Shown here piece by piece: positions 1 through 7,698 of a stretch of DNA of 15,918 nt. A program made the position numbers and the translations under genes. The DNA is from Bryobacterales bacterium (lineage in GTDB: Bacteria; Acidobacteriota; Terriglobia; Bryobacterales; Bryobacteraceae), in contig PKZC01000389.1 of assembly GCA_003132905.1 (NCBI GenBank), forward strand, positions 1 to 15,918, read 5' to 3'. Position 1 is the stretch's first letter; each line of letters begins with the position of its first letter. The notes under the pieces were generated by a model, which ran no database searches, was not told the DNA's origin, and saw nothing but the letters and a program-made list of their open reading frames with translations.

Positions 1-1
1 G

Positions 2-538
2 CTGACCGCCATGGCCATCGTCCGCGAAAAAGAGATCGGAACCATGGAGCAGTTGATGGTGACACCCATCCGTCCCATCGAGCTGATGCTCGGAAAAACA
101 TTGCCATTCGCGCTGGTCGGCCTGGTGGACACATTCTTGGTGATCATGGTCGCGCTGTTCTTCTTCCATGTGCCGTTCCGCGGAAGCCCGCTGCTGTTAT
201 TCGCTTGCGCCATTCTGTTTTTGATGACCACCCTGGGCGCGGGCATGTTCATCTCCACCATTTCGCGCACCCAGCAGCAGGCCATGATGACAACATTCTT
301 GTTTTTCCAACCGTTCTTCCTGCTGAGCGGCTTTGCCTTTCCGATCCGTAACATGCCGCAATCCATCCAATACCTGACGTTGCTCGATCCGCTGCGCTAC
401 TTCATCGAAATCGTGCGCGGCCTGTTCCTGAAAGGCACCGGCGTGTCGGTGCTGTGGCCGCAAATGTTAGCGCTAGCGGTTTTTGGCGTGGTGATCTTGT
501 CGTTGAGCGCAATGCGTTTCCGGAAGCGCTTAGACTAA
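2..538 (+). CDS. ABC-2 type transporter permease, C-terminal part (5' truncated by window)
   Basis: The frame is open from the first base, so the gene begins upstream; the visible ATG at 11 is internal. About 178 residues remain. The segment REKEIGTMEQLMVTPIRP (near visible residues 8-25) is the conserved cytoplasmic signature of YhhJ/YbhR/YbhS-type ABC-2 permeases, which export drugs or lipids/polysaccharides across the inner membrane together with a separate ATPase. It is followed by about five hydrophobic segments, the LSGFAFPIRNMP loop and the DPLRYFIEIVRGLFLKG motif typical of the family's end, then a short basic tail (RFRKRLD). The ATPase and any membrane-fusion partner should lie to the left, outside the window. 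The substrate cannot be inferred. The TA genes that follow 14 bp later are functionally unrelated. Confidence 0.9.
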   Translation: MTAMAIVREKEIGTMEQLMVTPIRPIELMLGKTLPFALVGLVDTFLVIMVALFFFHVPFRGSPLLLFACAILFLMTTLGAGMFISTISRTQQQAMMTTFLFFQPFFLLSGFAFPIRNMPQSIQYLTLLDPLRYFIEIVRGLFLKGTGVSVLWPQMLALAVFGVVILSLSAMRFRKRLD

Positions 539-552
539 GCTGGGATCAGGCT

Positions 553-795
553 ATGAAAGCGAAGAACGTTCGGACCAGTATCGTTCTGCCGCGTGATCTG
601 CACCGCAGGTTGCGCGAGGAAGCCGCGCGCAGAGGTTGCTCGATGCGGCACCTGATCGTGAGCGCGATTGAGCAGGCTATCCCACCAAGGCCCCCGAAAA
701 GAGGACGATTGAATCTGGAACATGGCCTGATCCGCCGTACCGGGAAGCCGTTTTCTCTAACCAACGAGGAAATCTATGAGCTTGGTTTCCCCTGA
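553..795 (+). CDS. Ribbon-helix-helix antitoxin, VapB-like (orphan tandem copy)
   Basis: 80 aa. The N-terminus VRTSIVLPRDLHRRLREEAA (residues 6-25) is the beta strand plus first helix of an RHH DNA-binding domain, and RGCSMRHLIVSAIEQAI is the second helix. RHH antitoxins dimerise on their own promoter and neutralise a toxin through the C-terminal tail, here [11 protein letters not shown] chose the ATG at 553 over the in-frame ATG at 454, because the latter lies inside the ABC permease and the paralogue at 843 starts at the equivalent residue. The RBS is weak. The tail is identical to that of the next antitoxin (EEIYELGFP), and about 29 of the first 41 residues match. No toxin gene follows this copy; only 47 bp separate it from the second antitoxin. 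It could be a duplicate antitoxin, or a fossil of a second module that lost its toxin. Confidence 0.85.
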   Translation: MKAKNVRTSIVLPRDLHRRLREEAARRGCSMRHLIVSAIEQAIPPRPPKRGRLNLEHGLIRRTGKPFSLTNEEIYELGFP

Positions 796-842
796 TCGAC
801 ACTTTGACTTATTTAAGTCGCCCCGGTCAGAATAGAAGGTAG

Positions 843-1088
843 ATGAAGCCCAACAGCGTTCGGACCAGCATCGACATTCCGCGTAACCTACACCGCAAGC
901 TCCGTGAAGAAGCCGCGAAAAGAGGCTGTTCGGCACGCTCGTTGATCCTCGCGGCCATCGAGCAATCCGTCGCTGCTCCCGCACCGCGGAAAGGCCGGTT
1001 GAAGCTCGACCGTCCGCTGCTAGACGACGGCACGAGGAAAATGAGTTCCATCACTAGCGAAGAGATCTATGAGCTTGGCTTTCCCTGA
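843..1088 (+). CDS. Ribbon-helix-helix antitoxin, VapB-like, coupled to VapC
   Basis: 81 aa and a close paralogue of the upstream copy: VRTSIDIPRNLHRKLREEAA strand/helix, RGCSARSLILAAIEQSV helix, then a variable linker and the conserved EEIYELGFP tail that should contact the toxin. GAAGGT lies just upstream of the ATG (836-841). Its last 20 nt overlap the start of the PIN-domain toxin in a different frame, the classic arrangement for translational coupling and stoichiometric control in VapBC modules. Expected role: dimeric repressor of its own promoter and inhibitor of the VapC RNase. The family identification is from motif pattern; the exact antitoxin subfamily is not resolved. Confidence 0.88.
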   Translation: MKPNSVRTSIDIPRNLHRKLREEAAKRGCSARSLILAAIEQSVAAPAPRKGRLKLDRPLLDDGTRKMSSITSEEIYELGFP

Positions 1089-1488
1089 TGTGAACGTTTG
1101 GGTGGTGCTCGCCATCAAACACGTCCACCAGAAGCTCGCATTAGATTGGTGGCAGCGGGAACTGGGAGCAATCGGTTTTTGCCGGTTTACCCAGATGGGC
1201 CTCCTTCGATTGCTTACGACATCGGCAGTTATGGATGGTAAACCACTCACGATGAAGCAGGCCTGGAGTGCCTATGATGTTTTCGCAGGCGACGAGCGGG
1301 TGGAATTCATCTCGGAACCGCAGGCTGTAGAAAAAGCTTTTCGGGGACTCTCATCGAGTGCTCACGCCTCACCCAAACTCTGGGCTGACGCCTATCTCAC
1401 TGCCTTTGCCGGCGAGTTCGGTGCCAGACTCGTGACGTTCGACCGGTCGCTCGCGCGTCGCAGCAGCAATTCCCTGTTACTTCAATAA
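1069..1488 (+). CDS. vapC: PIN-domain toxin RNase, VapC family (Mtu_PIN type)
   Basis: 139 aa, normal PIN-toxin length. Acidic active-site residues are visible in the usual places: Asp7 in [11 protein letters not shown], Asp107 in [11 protein letters not shown] and Asp125 in LVTFDRSLA. The middle segment [12 protein letters not shown] (residues 39-50) is typical of the TIGR00028-like subgroup, where the usual second acidic residue is replaced by a TQ-x-G/LLRLL motif. VapC proteins are Mg-dependent endoribonucleases that cut tRNA or rRNA and arrest growth until re-bound by the antitoxin. The ATG at 1069 overlaps the antitoxin's end by 20 nt, and no better start exists. The gene appears intact, so the module is probably functional. 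Which RNA it cleaves cannot be told. Confidence 0.9.
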   Translation: MSLAFPDVNVWVVLAIKHVHQKLALDWWQRELGAIGFCRFTQMGLLRLLTTSAVMDGKPLTMKQAWSAYDVFAGDERVEFISEPQAVEKAFRGLSSSAHASPKLWADAYLTAFAGEFGARLVTFDRSLARRSSNSLLLQ

Positions 1489-1526
1489 TCTCCCCAGCCT
1501 CCCGTCATTCGTTGTAGCCTATGAAT

Positions 1527-1545
1527 TGGCGCTCCGCCAGCGCCA
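1527..1545 (+). promoter_or_regulatory. Hairpin immediately upstream of the iorA-type gene's RBS
   Basis: Perfect 7-bp inverted repeat TGGCGCT (1527-1533), 5-nt loop CCGCC, AGCGCCA (1539-1545). It ends 4 nt before the Shine-Dalgarno AGGAGA (1550-1555), which is 6 nt before the ATG at 1562. There is no T-run, so it is not a classical terminator for vapC. It could be an mRNA 5' stabiliser, a structure that sets translation, or an operator. The inverted repeat is seen; its role is inference. Confidence 0.5.
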
Positions 1546-1561
1546 CACCAGGAGATCGAAG

Positions 1562-2017
1562 ATGATTCAACTCAAAGTGAATGGGGCCGGCCGCCAGTTC
1601 GACGGCGATCCCGAAATGCCGTTGTTGTGGTACCTGCGCGATATCCTCGACATGACCGGCACGAAATATGGTTGCGGCATGGGACTCTGCGGCGCTTGTA
1701 CCGTTCATCTCGACGGCGCGGCCGCCCGAAGTTGCTCCACGTCGATGAAGGATGCGGCCGGTAAGAGCGTCACCACCATCGAAGGATTGGCCGCACATGG
1801 CGATCATCCGGTGCAGCAAGCCTGGAAGAGCAACAACGTTCCGCAGTGCGGATATTGCCAGAGCGGGCAGATCATGCAAGCTGCTGCGTTGCTCAAGGAA
1901 AAGCCCAAGCCGACGGATCGCGATATCGATGAAGCCATGCAAGGCAACATTTGCCGTTGCGGCACGTATCAACGGATCCGGCAAGCAGTGAAGATGGCGG
2001 CTGGGGTGAAAGCATGA
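1562..2017 (+). CDS. iorA: [2Fe-2S] small subunit of molybdenum hydroxylase (isoquinoline 1-oxidoreductase alpha type)
   Basis: 151 aa, the normal size for the family. All eight cluster ligands are present: Cys38, Cys43, Cys46 and Cys58 form the plant-ferredoxin-type cluster ([11 protein letters not shown]), and Cys96, Cys99, Cys131 and Cys133 form the second cluster (CGYC...NICRCGTY). The protein carries electrons from the molybdenum site of the partner subunit to an acceptor. The ATG at 1562 is preferred over an upstream in-frame start at 1526, because it has AGGAGA at 1550-1555 and gives the canonical N-terminus IQLKVNG. The stop overlaps the next ATG (ATGA, 2014-2017), so the two are translationally coupled. 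Having no signal peptide, it probably crosses the membrane by hitchhiking on the Tat-exported large subunit. The symbol reflects family; the substrate need not be isoquinoline. Confidence 0.9.
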   Translation: MIQLKVNGAGRQFDGDPEMPLLWYLRDILDMTGTKYGCGMGLCGACTVHLDGAAARSCSTSMKDAAGKSVTTIEGLAAHGDHPVQQAWKSNNVPQCGYCQSGQIMQAAALLKEKPKPTDRDIDEAMQGNICRCGTYQRIRQAVKMAAGVKA

Positions 2018-2043
2018 ATACCGAAGGCATGAAGACCGAAGGA
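2014..2043 (+). repeat. 15-bp tandem duplication at the iorB start codon
   Basis: Two near-identical 15-bp units (ATGAATACCGAAGGC at 2014-2028 and ATGAAGACCGAAGGA at 2029-2043) are followed by a third ATGAA at 2044. They encode [12 protein letters not shown]. Each unit supplies an in-frame start codon ahead of the Tat signal, so the true start is ambiguous among 2014, 2029 and 2044. This looks like replication slippage. Confidence 0.7.
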
Positions 2044-4272
2044 ATGAACGGCCAAACGATAACGGTAGTCAGCCGGCGCGGTTTCCTGGGCGGCGTTTTC
2101 ACCGCGGGCGCGCTGATTCTGGGCTCGCGTTTTTTGCCCGAAAGTGCGGAGGCTGCGACGGATGGCGATGCCAGCTGGCAGCCCAGCGTGTATCTCGGCC
2201 TGGAGCCGGATGGCCGCGTGATCATCATCGCGCACCGCTCGGAAATGGGAACCGGCATTCGAACGTCGCTGCCCATGGTGGTGGCCGACGAATTGGAAGC
2301 CGATTGGAAGCGCGTCGTCATTCAACAAGCCATCGGCGACAAGAAATACGGCGATCAGAATACCGATGGATCGAATTCCATTCGCAGCTTCTATAATCCG
2401 ATGCGAATTGCGGGCGCAACCGCGCGCGCGATGCTGGAAAGCGCGGCGGCCTCGAAATGGGGCGTTCCGGTTTCCGAGTGCCATGCCAAGAATCATGAAA
2501 TCGTGCACAGCGGGTCTAATCGCAAGCTGGGTTTCGGCGAGTTAGTGGCTCTGGCGGCGAAGCAGCCGGTTCCCAAAACGGAAGACCTGAAGTTCAAATC
2601 GCCCGACGAATATCGCTACATCGGCAAAGACGTTCCCATTGCGGATCTCGATGCGATTATCGAAGGCCGCGCCACGTTCGGCATGGATGCTCGCATGCCC
2701 GGCATGGTGTACGCGTCGATTGAGCGGTCGCCCGTGATCGGCGGAACGCTCAAAAGCGTTGATGACGCAGAGGCCCGCAAGGTCCGCGGCGTTGCGCAGA
2801 CCGTTACCATCGCGCCATTCACGTCGCCTTGGGGATTTCAACCGCTGGGCGGAGTAGCCGTGATCGCCGACAATACTTGGGCGGCGATGCAGGGCCGCCG
2901 GAAGCTCAAAGTAGATTGGGACCTGGGCGCGAACGCGGATTATGATTCCGTCGCCTACAAGAAAACTTTGCAAGACACCGCGCGTCAAACTTGCAAACCG
3001 GCGCGGAACGATGGCGACGTGGATGCAGCTTTTGCGAAAGCCGCGAAAACGATCGAAGCCGAATACTACGTGCCGCACCTGGCGCACGCATCCATGGAGC
3101 CGCCCGTCGCTCTGGCTGAATTTAAGAACGGCAAAGTGGTTTGTTGGGCGCCTACGCAGAATCCACAAGCGGTTCAGGATACTGTCGCCAAGGCCGTCGG
3201 CATTAAGCCGGAAGACGTAACTTGTAATGTCACGCTGCTGGGCGGCGGCTTTGGACGCAAATCGAAGCCCGATTATGTAGCCGAAGCAGCGGTGCTTTCG
3301 AAGCAGCTTGGCAAGCCCGTGAAGGTGGTCTGGAGCCGCGAAGACGACATCCATTTCGATTATTATCACGCCGTCGCTGCCATGTACATGAAGGCGGCGG
3401 TGGATGAAAAGGGCCGTCCCACGGCATGGCTGCAACGCAGCGTGTTCCCGCCGATCGCGTCGATGAACGATGCTTCGGCTCGTTACGCCAGCTTCGAGCT
3501 GAGCCTGGGATGGACGGATGTGCCGTACGAAATCCCGAATTTCCGTGCCGAAGTTGGACCGGCCGAAGCAAAGGTACGTATCGGCTGGCTGCGATCGGTG
3601 GCCAACATTCCGCACGCGTTTGCCGTGCAATCTTTCACGGACGAACTGGCCGCGGCCTCTAGCCGAGATCGCGTGGAATACCTGCTAGATGTAGTGGGCA
3701 GCCCGCGCATTCTCGACATGCGTCCGCCCAATGCGCGAAAAGCGCCCGATCCTTACGCAATAGACACCGCGCGCTTCCGTCGCGTGATTGAGACCGTGGC
3801 TGAACAGTCGGGCTGGGCAAACCATAAGCCCGGTAACGGACGCGCGATGGGAATCGCCGTGCATCGCAGCTTCCTGACGTACGTCGCCACCGTGGTGCAG
3901 GTGGAAGTGGACAACGGAAAGCTTCGTATTCCGCGCGTGGACATTGCACTCGACACGGGTAAGGTGGTCAATCCAGACCGCGTTCGCGCGCAGTTTGAAG
4001 GCGCGTCGGTATTCGGCGCGACGGTTGCGATGATGGGCGAGATTACGGCTGCCAACGGCCGCATCCAACAATCGAACTTCAACAACTATCCAGTGGCGCG
4101 CATGAATGAAGCGCCAGTGGAAACGCATGTTCACATCGTGGCGAGCGACGCTCCTCCGGCCGGCGTGGGCGAGCCGGGCGTTCCGCCGATGTCCCCGGCT
4201 ATTTGCAACGCGATTTTCGCGGCTACCGGAAAACGAATCCGCGAACTGCCGATCAAAAAGCAACTGGCATAG
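2014..4272 (+). CDS. iorB: Molybdopterin-binding large subunit of xanthine dehydrogenase family (isoquinoline 1-oxidoreductase beta type), Tat-exported
   Basis: 752 aa, the usual length for IorB-like aldehyde/N-heterocycle oxidoreductases. The twin-arginine signal SRRGFLGG (residues 20-27) precedes a hydrophobic stretch ending at ESAEAA, so the complex should work in the periplasm. Further in are the MoCo-binding glycine motif GGGFGRK (410-416) and, near the C-terminus, GVGEPG with Glu720, the expected catalytic base of molybdenum hydroxylases. The family hydroxylates N-heterocycles or aldehydes using water as oxygen donor. It pairs with the [2Fe-2S] subunit just upstream; no FAD subunit or cytochrome c partner is visible here, so the electron acceptor is unknown. 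The start at 2014 was chosen for the ATGA overlap. A 15-bp tandem repeat at the 5' end offers in-frame ATGs at 2029 and 2044 as alternatives. Confidence 0.9.
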   Translation: MNTEGMKTEGMNGQTITVVSRRGFLGGVFTAGALILGSRFLPESAEAATDGDASWQPSVYLGLEPDGRVIIIAHRSEMGTGIRTSLPMVVADELEADWKRVVIQQAIGDKKYGDQNTDGSNSIRSFYNPMRIAGATARAMLESAAASKWGVPVSECHAKNHEIVHSGSNRKLGFGELVALAAKQPVPKTEDLKFKSPDEYRYIGKDVPIADLDAIIEGRATFGMDARMPGMVYASIERSPVIGGTLKSVDDAEARKVRGVAQTVTIAPFTSPWGFQPLGGVAVIADNTWAAMQGRRKLKVDWDLGANADYDSVAYKKTLQDTARQTCKPARNDGDVDAAFAKAAKTIEAEYYVPHLAHASMEPPVALAEFKNGKVVCWAPTQNPQAVQDTVAKAVGIKPEDVTCNVTLLGGGFGRKSKPDYVAEAAVLSKQLGKPVKVVWSREDDIHFDYYHAVAAMYMKAAVDEKGRPTAWLQRSVFPPIASMNDASARYASFELSLGWTDVPYEIPNFRAEVGPAEAKVRIGWLRSVANIPHAFAVQSFTDELAAASSRDRVEYLLDVVGSPRILDMRPPNARKAPDPYAIDTARFRRVIETVAEQSGWANHKPGNGRAMGIAVHRSFLTYVATVVQVEVDNGKLRIPRVDIALDTGKVVNPDRVRAQFEGASVFGATVAMMGEITAANGRIQQSNFNNYPVARMNEAPVETHVHIVASDAPPAGVGEPGVPPMSPAICNAIFAATGKRIRELPIKKQLA

Positions 4273-4296
4273 CGACGGGCAAACATAACGGCGCGC

Positions 4297-4328
4297 GTTC
4301 GACTAACATGGTTGTCGAACTAAGGAGG
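4297..4328 (+). promoter_or_regulatory. Hairpin abutting a strong Shine-Dalgarno upstream of the MBL-fold gene
   Basis: Inverted repeat GTTCGAC (4297-4303) / GTCGAAC (4314-4320), extendable through AAC/GTT with one bulged T to a 10-bp stem closed by a 3-nt ATG loop. One base later comes AAGGAGG (4322-4328), a full-length Shine-Dalgarno 7 nt before the ATG at 4336. It sits in the longest gap (63 bp) of the operon-like run. It could act as a processing or attenuation point or as a regulator-binding site. The structure is seen; the function is inferred. Confidence 0.55.
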
Positions 4329-4335
4329 CAGATCC

Positions 4336-5190
4336 ATGTGTTGGAAGCAGACCCTCGCCGTGATCGCTCTTGCCGCGGCTCCGTTGGCCGCTCAGAACGG
4401 ATCGGCGCATCAGGCGCCTAAGCCGCCGAAATCGCTGCGGCTTTACATATTCGATTGCGGCGTGTTGAAACCGGCGGACGCAAAGTCGTACGGTTTCGAC
4501 AAAGTGGCGGAATTGAAGATGTCCGTGCCGTGTTTTCTGGTGGCGCATCCCAAAGGGACGATGATGTGGGACGTGGGCGTGGTTCCCGACAGCGATTTCA
4601 AAGCGGACGGCGCTCCCGTGGAGCAAGGCATGATATCGGTAACGAAGCCTCTCAAGCCGCAGCTCGAAGCAATCGGTTATGAGCCCCAAGACATCAAGTA
4701 CATCGCGTTCTCGCATTACCACATCGATCACACCGCCAACGCCAACATGTTCGCTGGGTCCACCTGGCTGGTTTCGCAACCTGAGCGCGACATCATGTTT
4801 TCCGACAAACCCGCGCCGGTACGAGTGGAAAAGAACTATATCGCGTTGAAAGACAGCAAGACCACCATTTTGCCTACCACGGGAGACTACGACGTTTTCG
4901 GCGATGGAACGGTGATCATTAAACAGACGCCGGGGCACACGCCGGGCCATCAGGTGCTGTTTCTGAAATTGCCGAAAACCGGCCCGGTGTTGATTGCTGG
5001 AGATCTGTATCATTACAACGAAGAGCGCAATACCGACCACGTTCCGAGCTTCGAATACAACAAAGAGCAATCGCTTGCGAGCCGCGCCAAGATTGAGGAA
5101 TTCCTCAAGACTTCGGGCGCGCAGTTGTGGATCGAGCACGATTTCGCCGCCAACGCCAAGCTGAAAAAATCGCCCGCATATTACGAATAG
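4336..5190 (+). CDS. Exported metallo-beta-lactamase-fold hydrolase (N-acyl homoserine lactonase-like)
   Basis: 284 aa. A Sec-type signal peptide is apparent (MCWKQTLAVIALAAAPLAAQ), so the mature enzyme should be periplasmic. The dinuclear-metal motif SHYHIDH places His127, His129, Asp131 and His132. Further ligands are in TPGHTPGHQ (His201/His205), AGDLYHY (Asp223) and IEHDF (His268). The arrangement and length match the AHL-lactonase-like branch (AttM/AiiA relatives), which opens lactone rings; many members act on other esters or lactones. The start is secured by AAGGAGG at 4322-4328. Sitting 63 bp after the molybdenum subunit and 14 bp before a decarboxylase-like gene, it more likely hydrolyses a pathway intermediate than quenches quorum signals, but that is inference. 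Confidence 0.85.
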   Translation: MCWKQTLAVIALAAAPLAAQNGSAHQAPKPPKSLRLYIFDCGVLKPADAKSYGFDKVAELKMSVPCFLVAHPKGTMMWDVGVVPDSDFKADGAPVEQGMISVTKPLKPQLEAIGYEPQDIKYIAFSHYHIDHTANANMFAGSTWLVSQPERDIMFSDKPAPVRVEKNYIALKDSKTTILPTTGDYDVFGDGTVIIKQTPGHTPGHQVLFLKLPKTGPVLIAGDLYHYNEERNTDHVPSFEYNKEQSLASRAKIEEFLKTSGAQLWIEHDFAANAKLKKSPAYYE

Positions 5191-5204
5191 GCCGGATTCG
5201 CACG

Positions 5205-6197
5205 ATGCCAAAACTCCAGCTCACGCTGGCTTGCTGGAATTATGATCGAACGCGCGCGCTGCTGGAAGGCCGCGTCACCGTGGATGGCGTGGATCTGAAC
5301 TATCTCAATCTGCCGGTGGAAGAGACGTTCTTCCGCATGCTGCGGCATCAAGAATTCGACGTGGCGGAGATGTCGCTGTCTTCCTATACGCTGTCGCTGT
5401 TTCGCGAAAATCCGCCGTTCATCGCGATCCCGGTTTTTCCTTCGCGCATGTTCCGGCATGCCTGCATCTATATCAATGCCCGAAGCGGAATTCGAGAGCC
5501 GAAGGATTTGATCGGCAAGCGCGTGGGTAGTCCGGAATATCAGATGACCGCGCCGGTGTGGATTCGGGGCATCCTGAGTGACGAGTATGGCGTACCTGTC
5601 ACGAGTCCCGCTTATTTCACTGGGGGCGAGGAGCAGCCCGGCCGTCCGGAAAAGATTGCTTTGTCATTGCCACCCGAGTTTCGCGTGCAAGCGATTCCGC
5701 CGGCCAAAACGCTTTCGCAGATGATCGAGACGGGCGAAATCGATGCGCTCTACACCGCGCGCTCTCCGTCGACATTCCATCGCGGCTCCGGTAACGTGCG
5801 CCGGCTCTTTGAAGATTACCAATCCGTCGAGCGCGAGTATTATCTGAAGACCAAAATCTTCCCAATTATGCACGTGGTCGTGATTCGCCGCGATGTTTAT
5901 GAAAAGCATCGCTGGGTGGCACAGTCCTTGTGCAAGGCTTTCGCCCAGGCGCAGCGCGACACTTATGAAGATCTGCACGAAATGGGCGCGCTGAAAGCGA
6001 TGCTGCCTTGGCTGGTGCAGCACGTGGAGGACACCGAAAAGCTGATGGGCCACGATTTTTGGGCTTATGGCTTGGAACCCAACGTCCACGTGCTACAGAC
6101 CTTTCTGCGCTATTCGCACGAGCAGGGTCTGGCGAAGCGCCTGCTAGCACCGGCGGAGTTGTTCGCACCCGAATCGCTCGAGTCGTTTAAAATCTGA
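5205..6197 (+). CDS. Pht5-like protein: 4,5-dihydroxyphthalate decarboxylase / PBP2-fold family
   Basis: 330 aa from the ATG at 5205, matching the size of 4,5-dihydroxyphthalate decarboxylases. The opening KLQLTLACWNYDRTRALLEGRV and the segment EETFFRMLRHQEFDVAEMSLSSY are characteristic of this family, which shares the type-2 periplasmic-binding-protein fold. No signal peptide is visible, so it is probably cytoplasmic. The family includes Pht5 of phthalate degradation and many uncharacterised proteins labelled ABC substrate-binding. Start: an upstream in-frame start at 5127 would run through the MBL gene's end, and 5205 gives the family-typical N-terminus. It lies 14 bp after the MBL gene and 4 bp before the permease, a tight operon. 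Either a decarboxylase for an aromatic/heterocyclic acid or a small-molecule binder is possible. Confidence 0.78.
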   Translation: MPKLQLTLACWNYDRTRALLEGRVTVDGVDLNYLNLPVEETFFRMLRHQEFDVAEMSLSSYTLSLFRENPPFIAIPVFPSRMFRHACIYINARSGIREPKDLIGKRVGSPEYQMTAPVWIRGILSDEYGVPVTSPAYFTGGEEQPGRPEKIALSLPPEFRVQAIPPAKTLSQMIETGEIDALYTARSPSTFHRGSGNVRRLFEDYQSVEREYYLKTKIFPIMHVVVIRRDVYEKHRWVAQSLCKAFAQAQRDTYEDLHEMGALKAMLPWLVQHVEDTEKLMGHDFWAYGLEPNVHVLQTFLRYSHEQGLAKRLLAPAELFAPESLESFKI

Positions 6198-6201
6198 TCG
6201 C

Positions 6202-7698
6202 ATGGCAAGCTGGTGGGCGCTCACCCGTGGCGATCTGGACACGACTATCGCGCAGGTCGGGTTCAATCTCGCGCAGATGGTGATCCCGGTATTTCTGTTG
6301 ATCCCGGTTGGAATCTCAGCCGGTTTTAGCGTCACTCATTTATTGCCCGGCTACGCTCTCGGTTTTCTGATCGGGTCGTTGGGCTTGGTTCTGCTCGCGG
6401 TCCGCATGGCACGCCGTGAAGGCCGTTCCAATGTAACAGCGCACGTGTACGGCAATAACGTACCAGCCATCATCGCCTACACGCTGTCCATCATGCTGCC
6501 GGTCTATCTGGAAACGCACGATGCCAACCGGGCATGGGAAATCGGCGCGGCGGCGGTGGCTTGGACGGGCATCATCAAGCTAGTAGCGGCGCCATTTGCC
6601 GGTCTCTTCCGCCGAGTTATCCCCACCCCAGCCGCGATGACGGTGTTCGGCGCGGCCATGTACAGCTATCTTGCGCTAGTGCTCTTGCAACGTGTCTTCG
6701 ATCAGCCAGTGGTTGGCCTGATTGCGCTCGCCATTATCCTCACCAGTGTGTTGGCCGGCATTCCGATCACACGCTGGAGGATCCCGCCGTTCATCGCCGC
6801 ATGGATCGTGCCGCTGGCTGTAGCGCTCGCCATCGGGTACGTGCATCCGGCGTGGTCAGGACTATCGTTCCAGCTTCCCTTTGCGGCCACGCCTGAACCG
6901 TTGCGCGCCATGACACTCGCGCTGCCTTATCTTTCCGTGATTGCTCCCATAGCGATTTATCAGGTGCTGCAAGATATCGCCTCAGTGGCTGGAGCCGCAG
7001 CGGCCGGCGACGATTATGACGCAAGGGCGGTGTTGGCCTGCGACGGCCTGGGAACGTTGGTGTGTGGCCTGGCGGGAAGTGTCATCACTCCGGTTGTTTA
7101 CGCTATGCACCCGCCCTACAAAGCTGTAGGCGCACGCATCAGCTTCGCTTTCTGGACCCCGGTACTGTTTCTTGCGGTGGTGATGAGTGGTCTCACTATT
7201 TTCGTCGCGCAATTGTTTCCGTGGCCTATCCTGGCAGCCATCATCGCTTACGTGTCTATAGGGGTGGGCATGGCCACCTTGCGGCGAGTGGATCCGAAAT
7301 ATCTGGCTGCCGTTCTGCTGGGGTTCGTGCTCCCGGCCGGCGCAGTGGTTGCCACTGCGGTGAATTCGGCCCTGCCCGCGCTCAGAATCTCGGCCGCGAA
7401 TCCCACCGTCGTAGCCGCACTCGACCGTTCCATTTACTGGTCATCGGTCTTAGGATTGGGCAACGGCTTTCTGTTCCTGGTGTTGGTGGTGGCGTCTGTG
7501 ATCGCCGAATTGATCGATCGGCGCTTCCATCGCGCTGCCTTGTGGTGTCTGCTCGCCGCCGTATTCTCTTGGTTGGGATTGATGCATTCGGCGCTTCTGC
7601 GTTGGGGCGCGCAACCGGATTATGCGTTGGGATGGCTGGCGGCGGCCGCGATCGTCTACTCTGCTCGTTGGTGGAGAGGAGACACCGTCAATTCCTGA
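6202..7698 (+). CDS. Nucleobase-type permease, NCS2/AzgA-like
   Basis: 498 aa and very hydrophobic, with roughly 12-14 membrane segments. Features recalling the NCS2/AzgA uptake permeases (xanthine, uracil, adenine/guanine) are the conserved polar stretch DDYDARAVLACDGLGTLVCG beginning near residue 270 and the loop HPPYKAVGA (residues 303-311). The ATG is 4 bp after the preceding stop, so translation is probably coupled. Its place in the run suggests it imports the compound processed by the molybdenum hydroxylase, hydrolase and Pht5-like protein, or a product of the periplasmic steps. The 3' end overlaps the convergent flavoprotein gene by 43 nt (7656-7698). Substrate class is inferred from family resemblance only; the branch looks divergent. 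Confidence 0.72.
   Translation: MASWWALTRGDLDTTIAQVGFNLAQMVIPVFLLIPVGISAGFSVTHLLPGYALGFLIGSLGLVLLAVRMARREGRSNVTAHVYGNNVPAIIAYTLSIMLPVYLETHDANRAWEIGAAAVAWTGIIKLVAAPFAGLFRRVIPTPAAMTVFGAAMYSYLALVLLQRVFDQPVVGLIALAIILTSVLAGIPITRWRIPPFIAAWIVPLAVALAIGYVHPAWSGLSFQLPFAATPEPLRAMTLALPYLSVIAPIAIYQVLQDIASVAGAAAAGDDYDARAVLACDGLGTLVCGLAGSVITPVVYAMHPPYKAVGARISFAFWTPVLFLAVVMSGLTIFVAQLFPWPILAAIIAYVSIGVGMATLRRVDPKYLAAVLLGFVLPAGAVVATAVNSALPALRISAANPTVVAALDRSIYWSSVLGLGNGFLFLVLVVASVIAELIDRRFHRAALWCLLAAVFSWLGLMHSALLRWGAQPDYALGWLAAAAIVYSARWWRGDTVNS

Noticed and set aside
776..835. 19-codon reading frame beginning MSLVSPD after the first antitoxin, like the start of VapC (MSLAFPD)
   Set aside because: The resemblance follows automatically from conservation of the antitoxin tail YELGFP plus stop in the other frame, so it does not by itself prove a toxin remnant.
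2542..3630. Long (362-codon) open frame on the minus strand
   Set aside because: It lies wholly antisense to the well-supported molybdenum subunit, its translation is Arg/His-rich without any recognisable motif, and high GC makes such shadows common.
4303..5211. 302-codon open frame on the minus strand
   Set aside because: Antisense to the MBL-fold gene, whose metal motifs, signal peptide and RBS are clear; the opposite frame has none.
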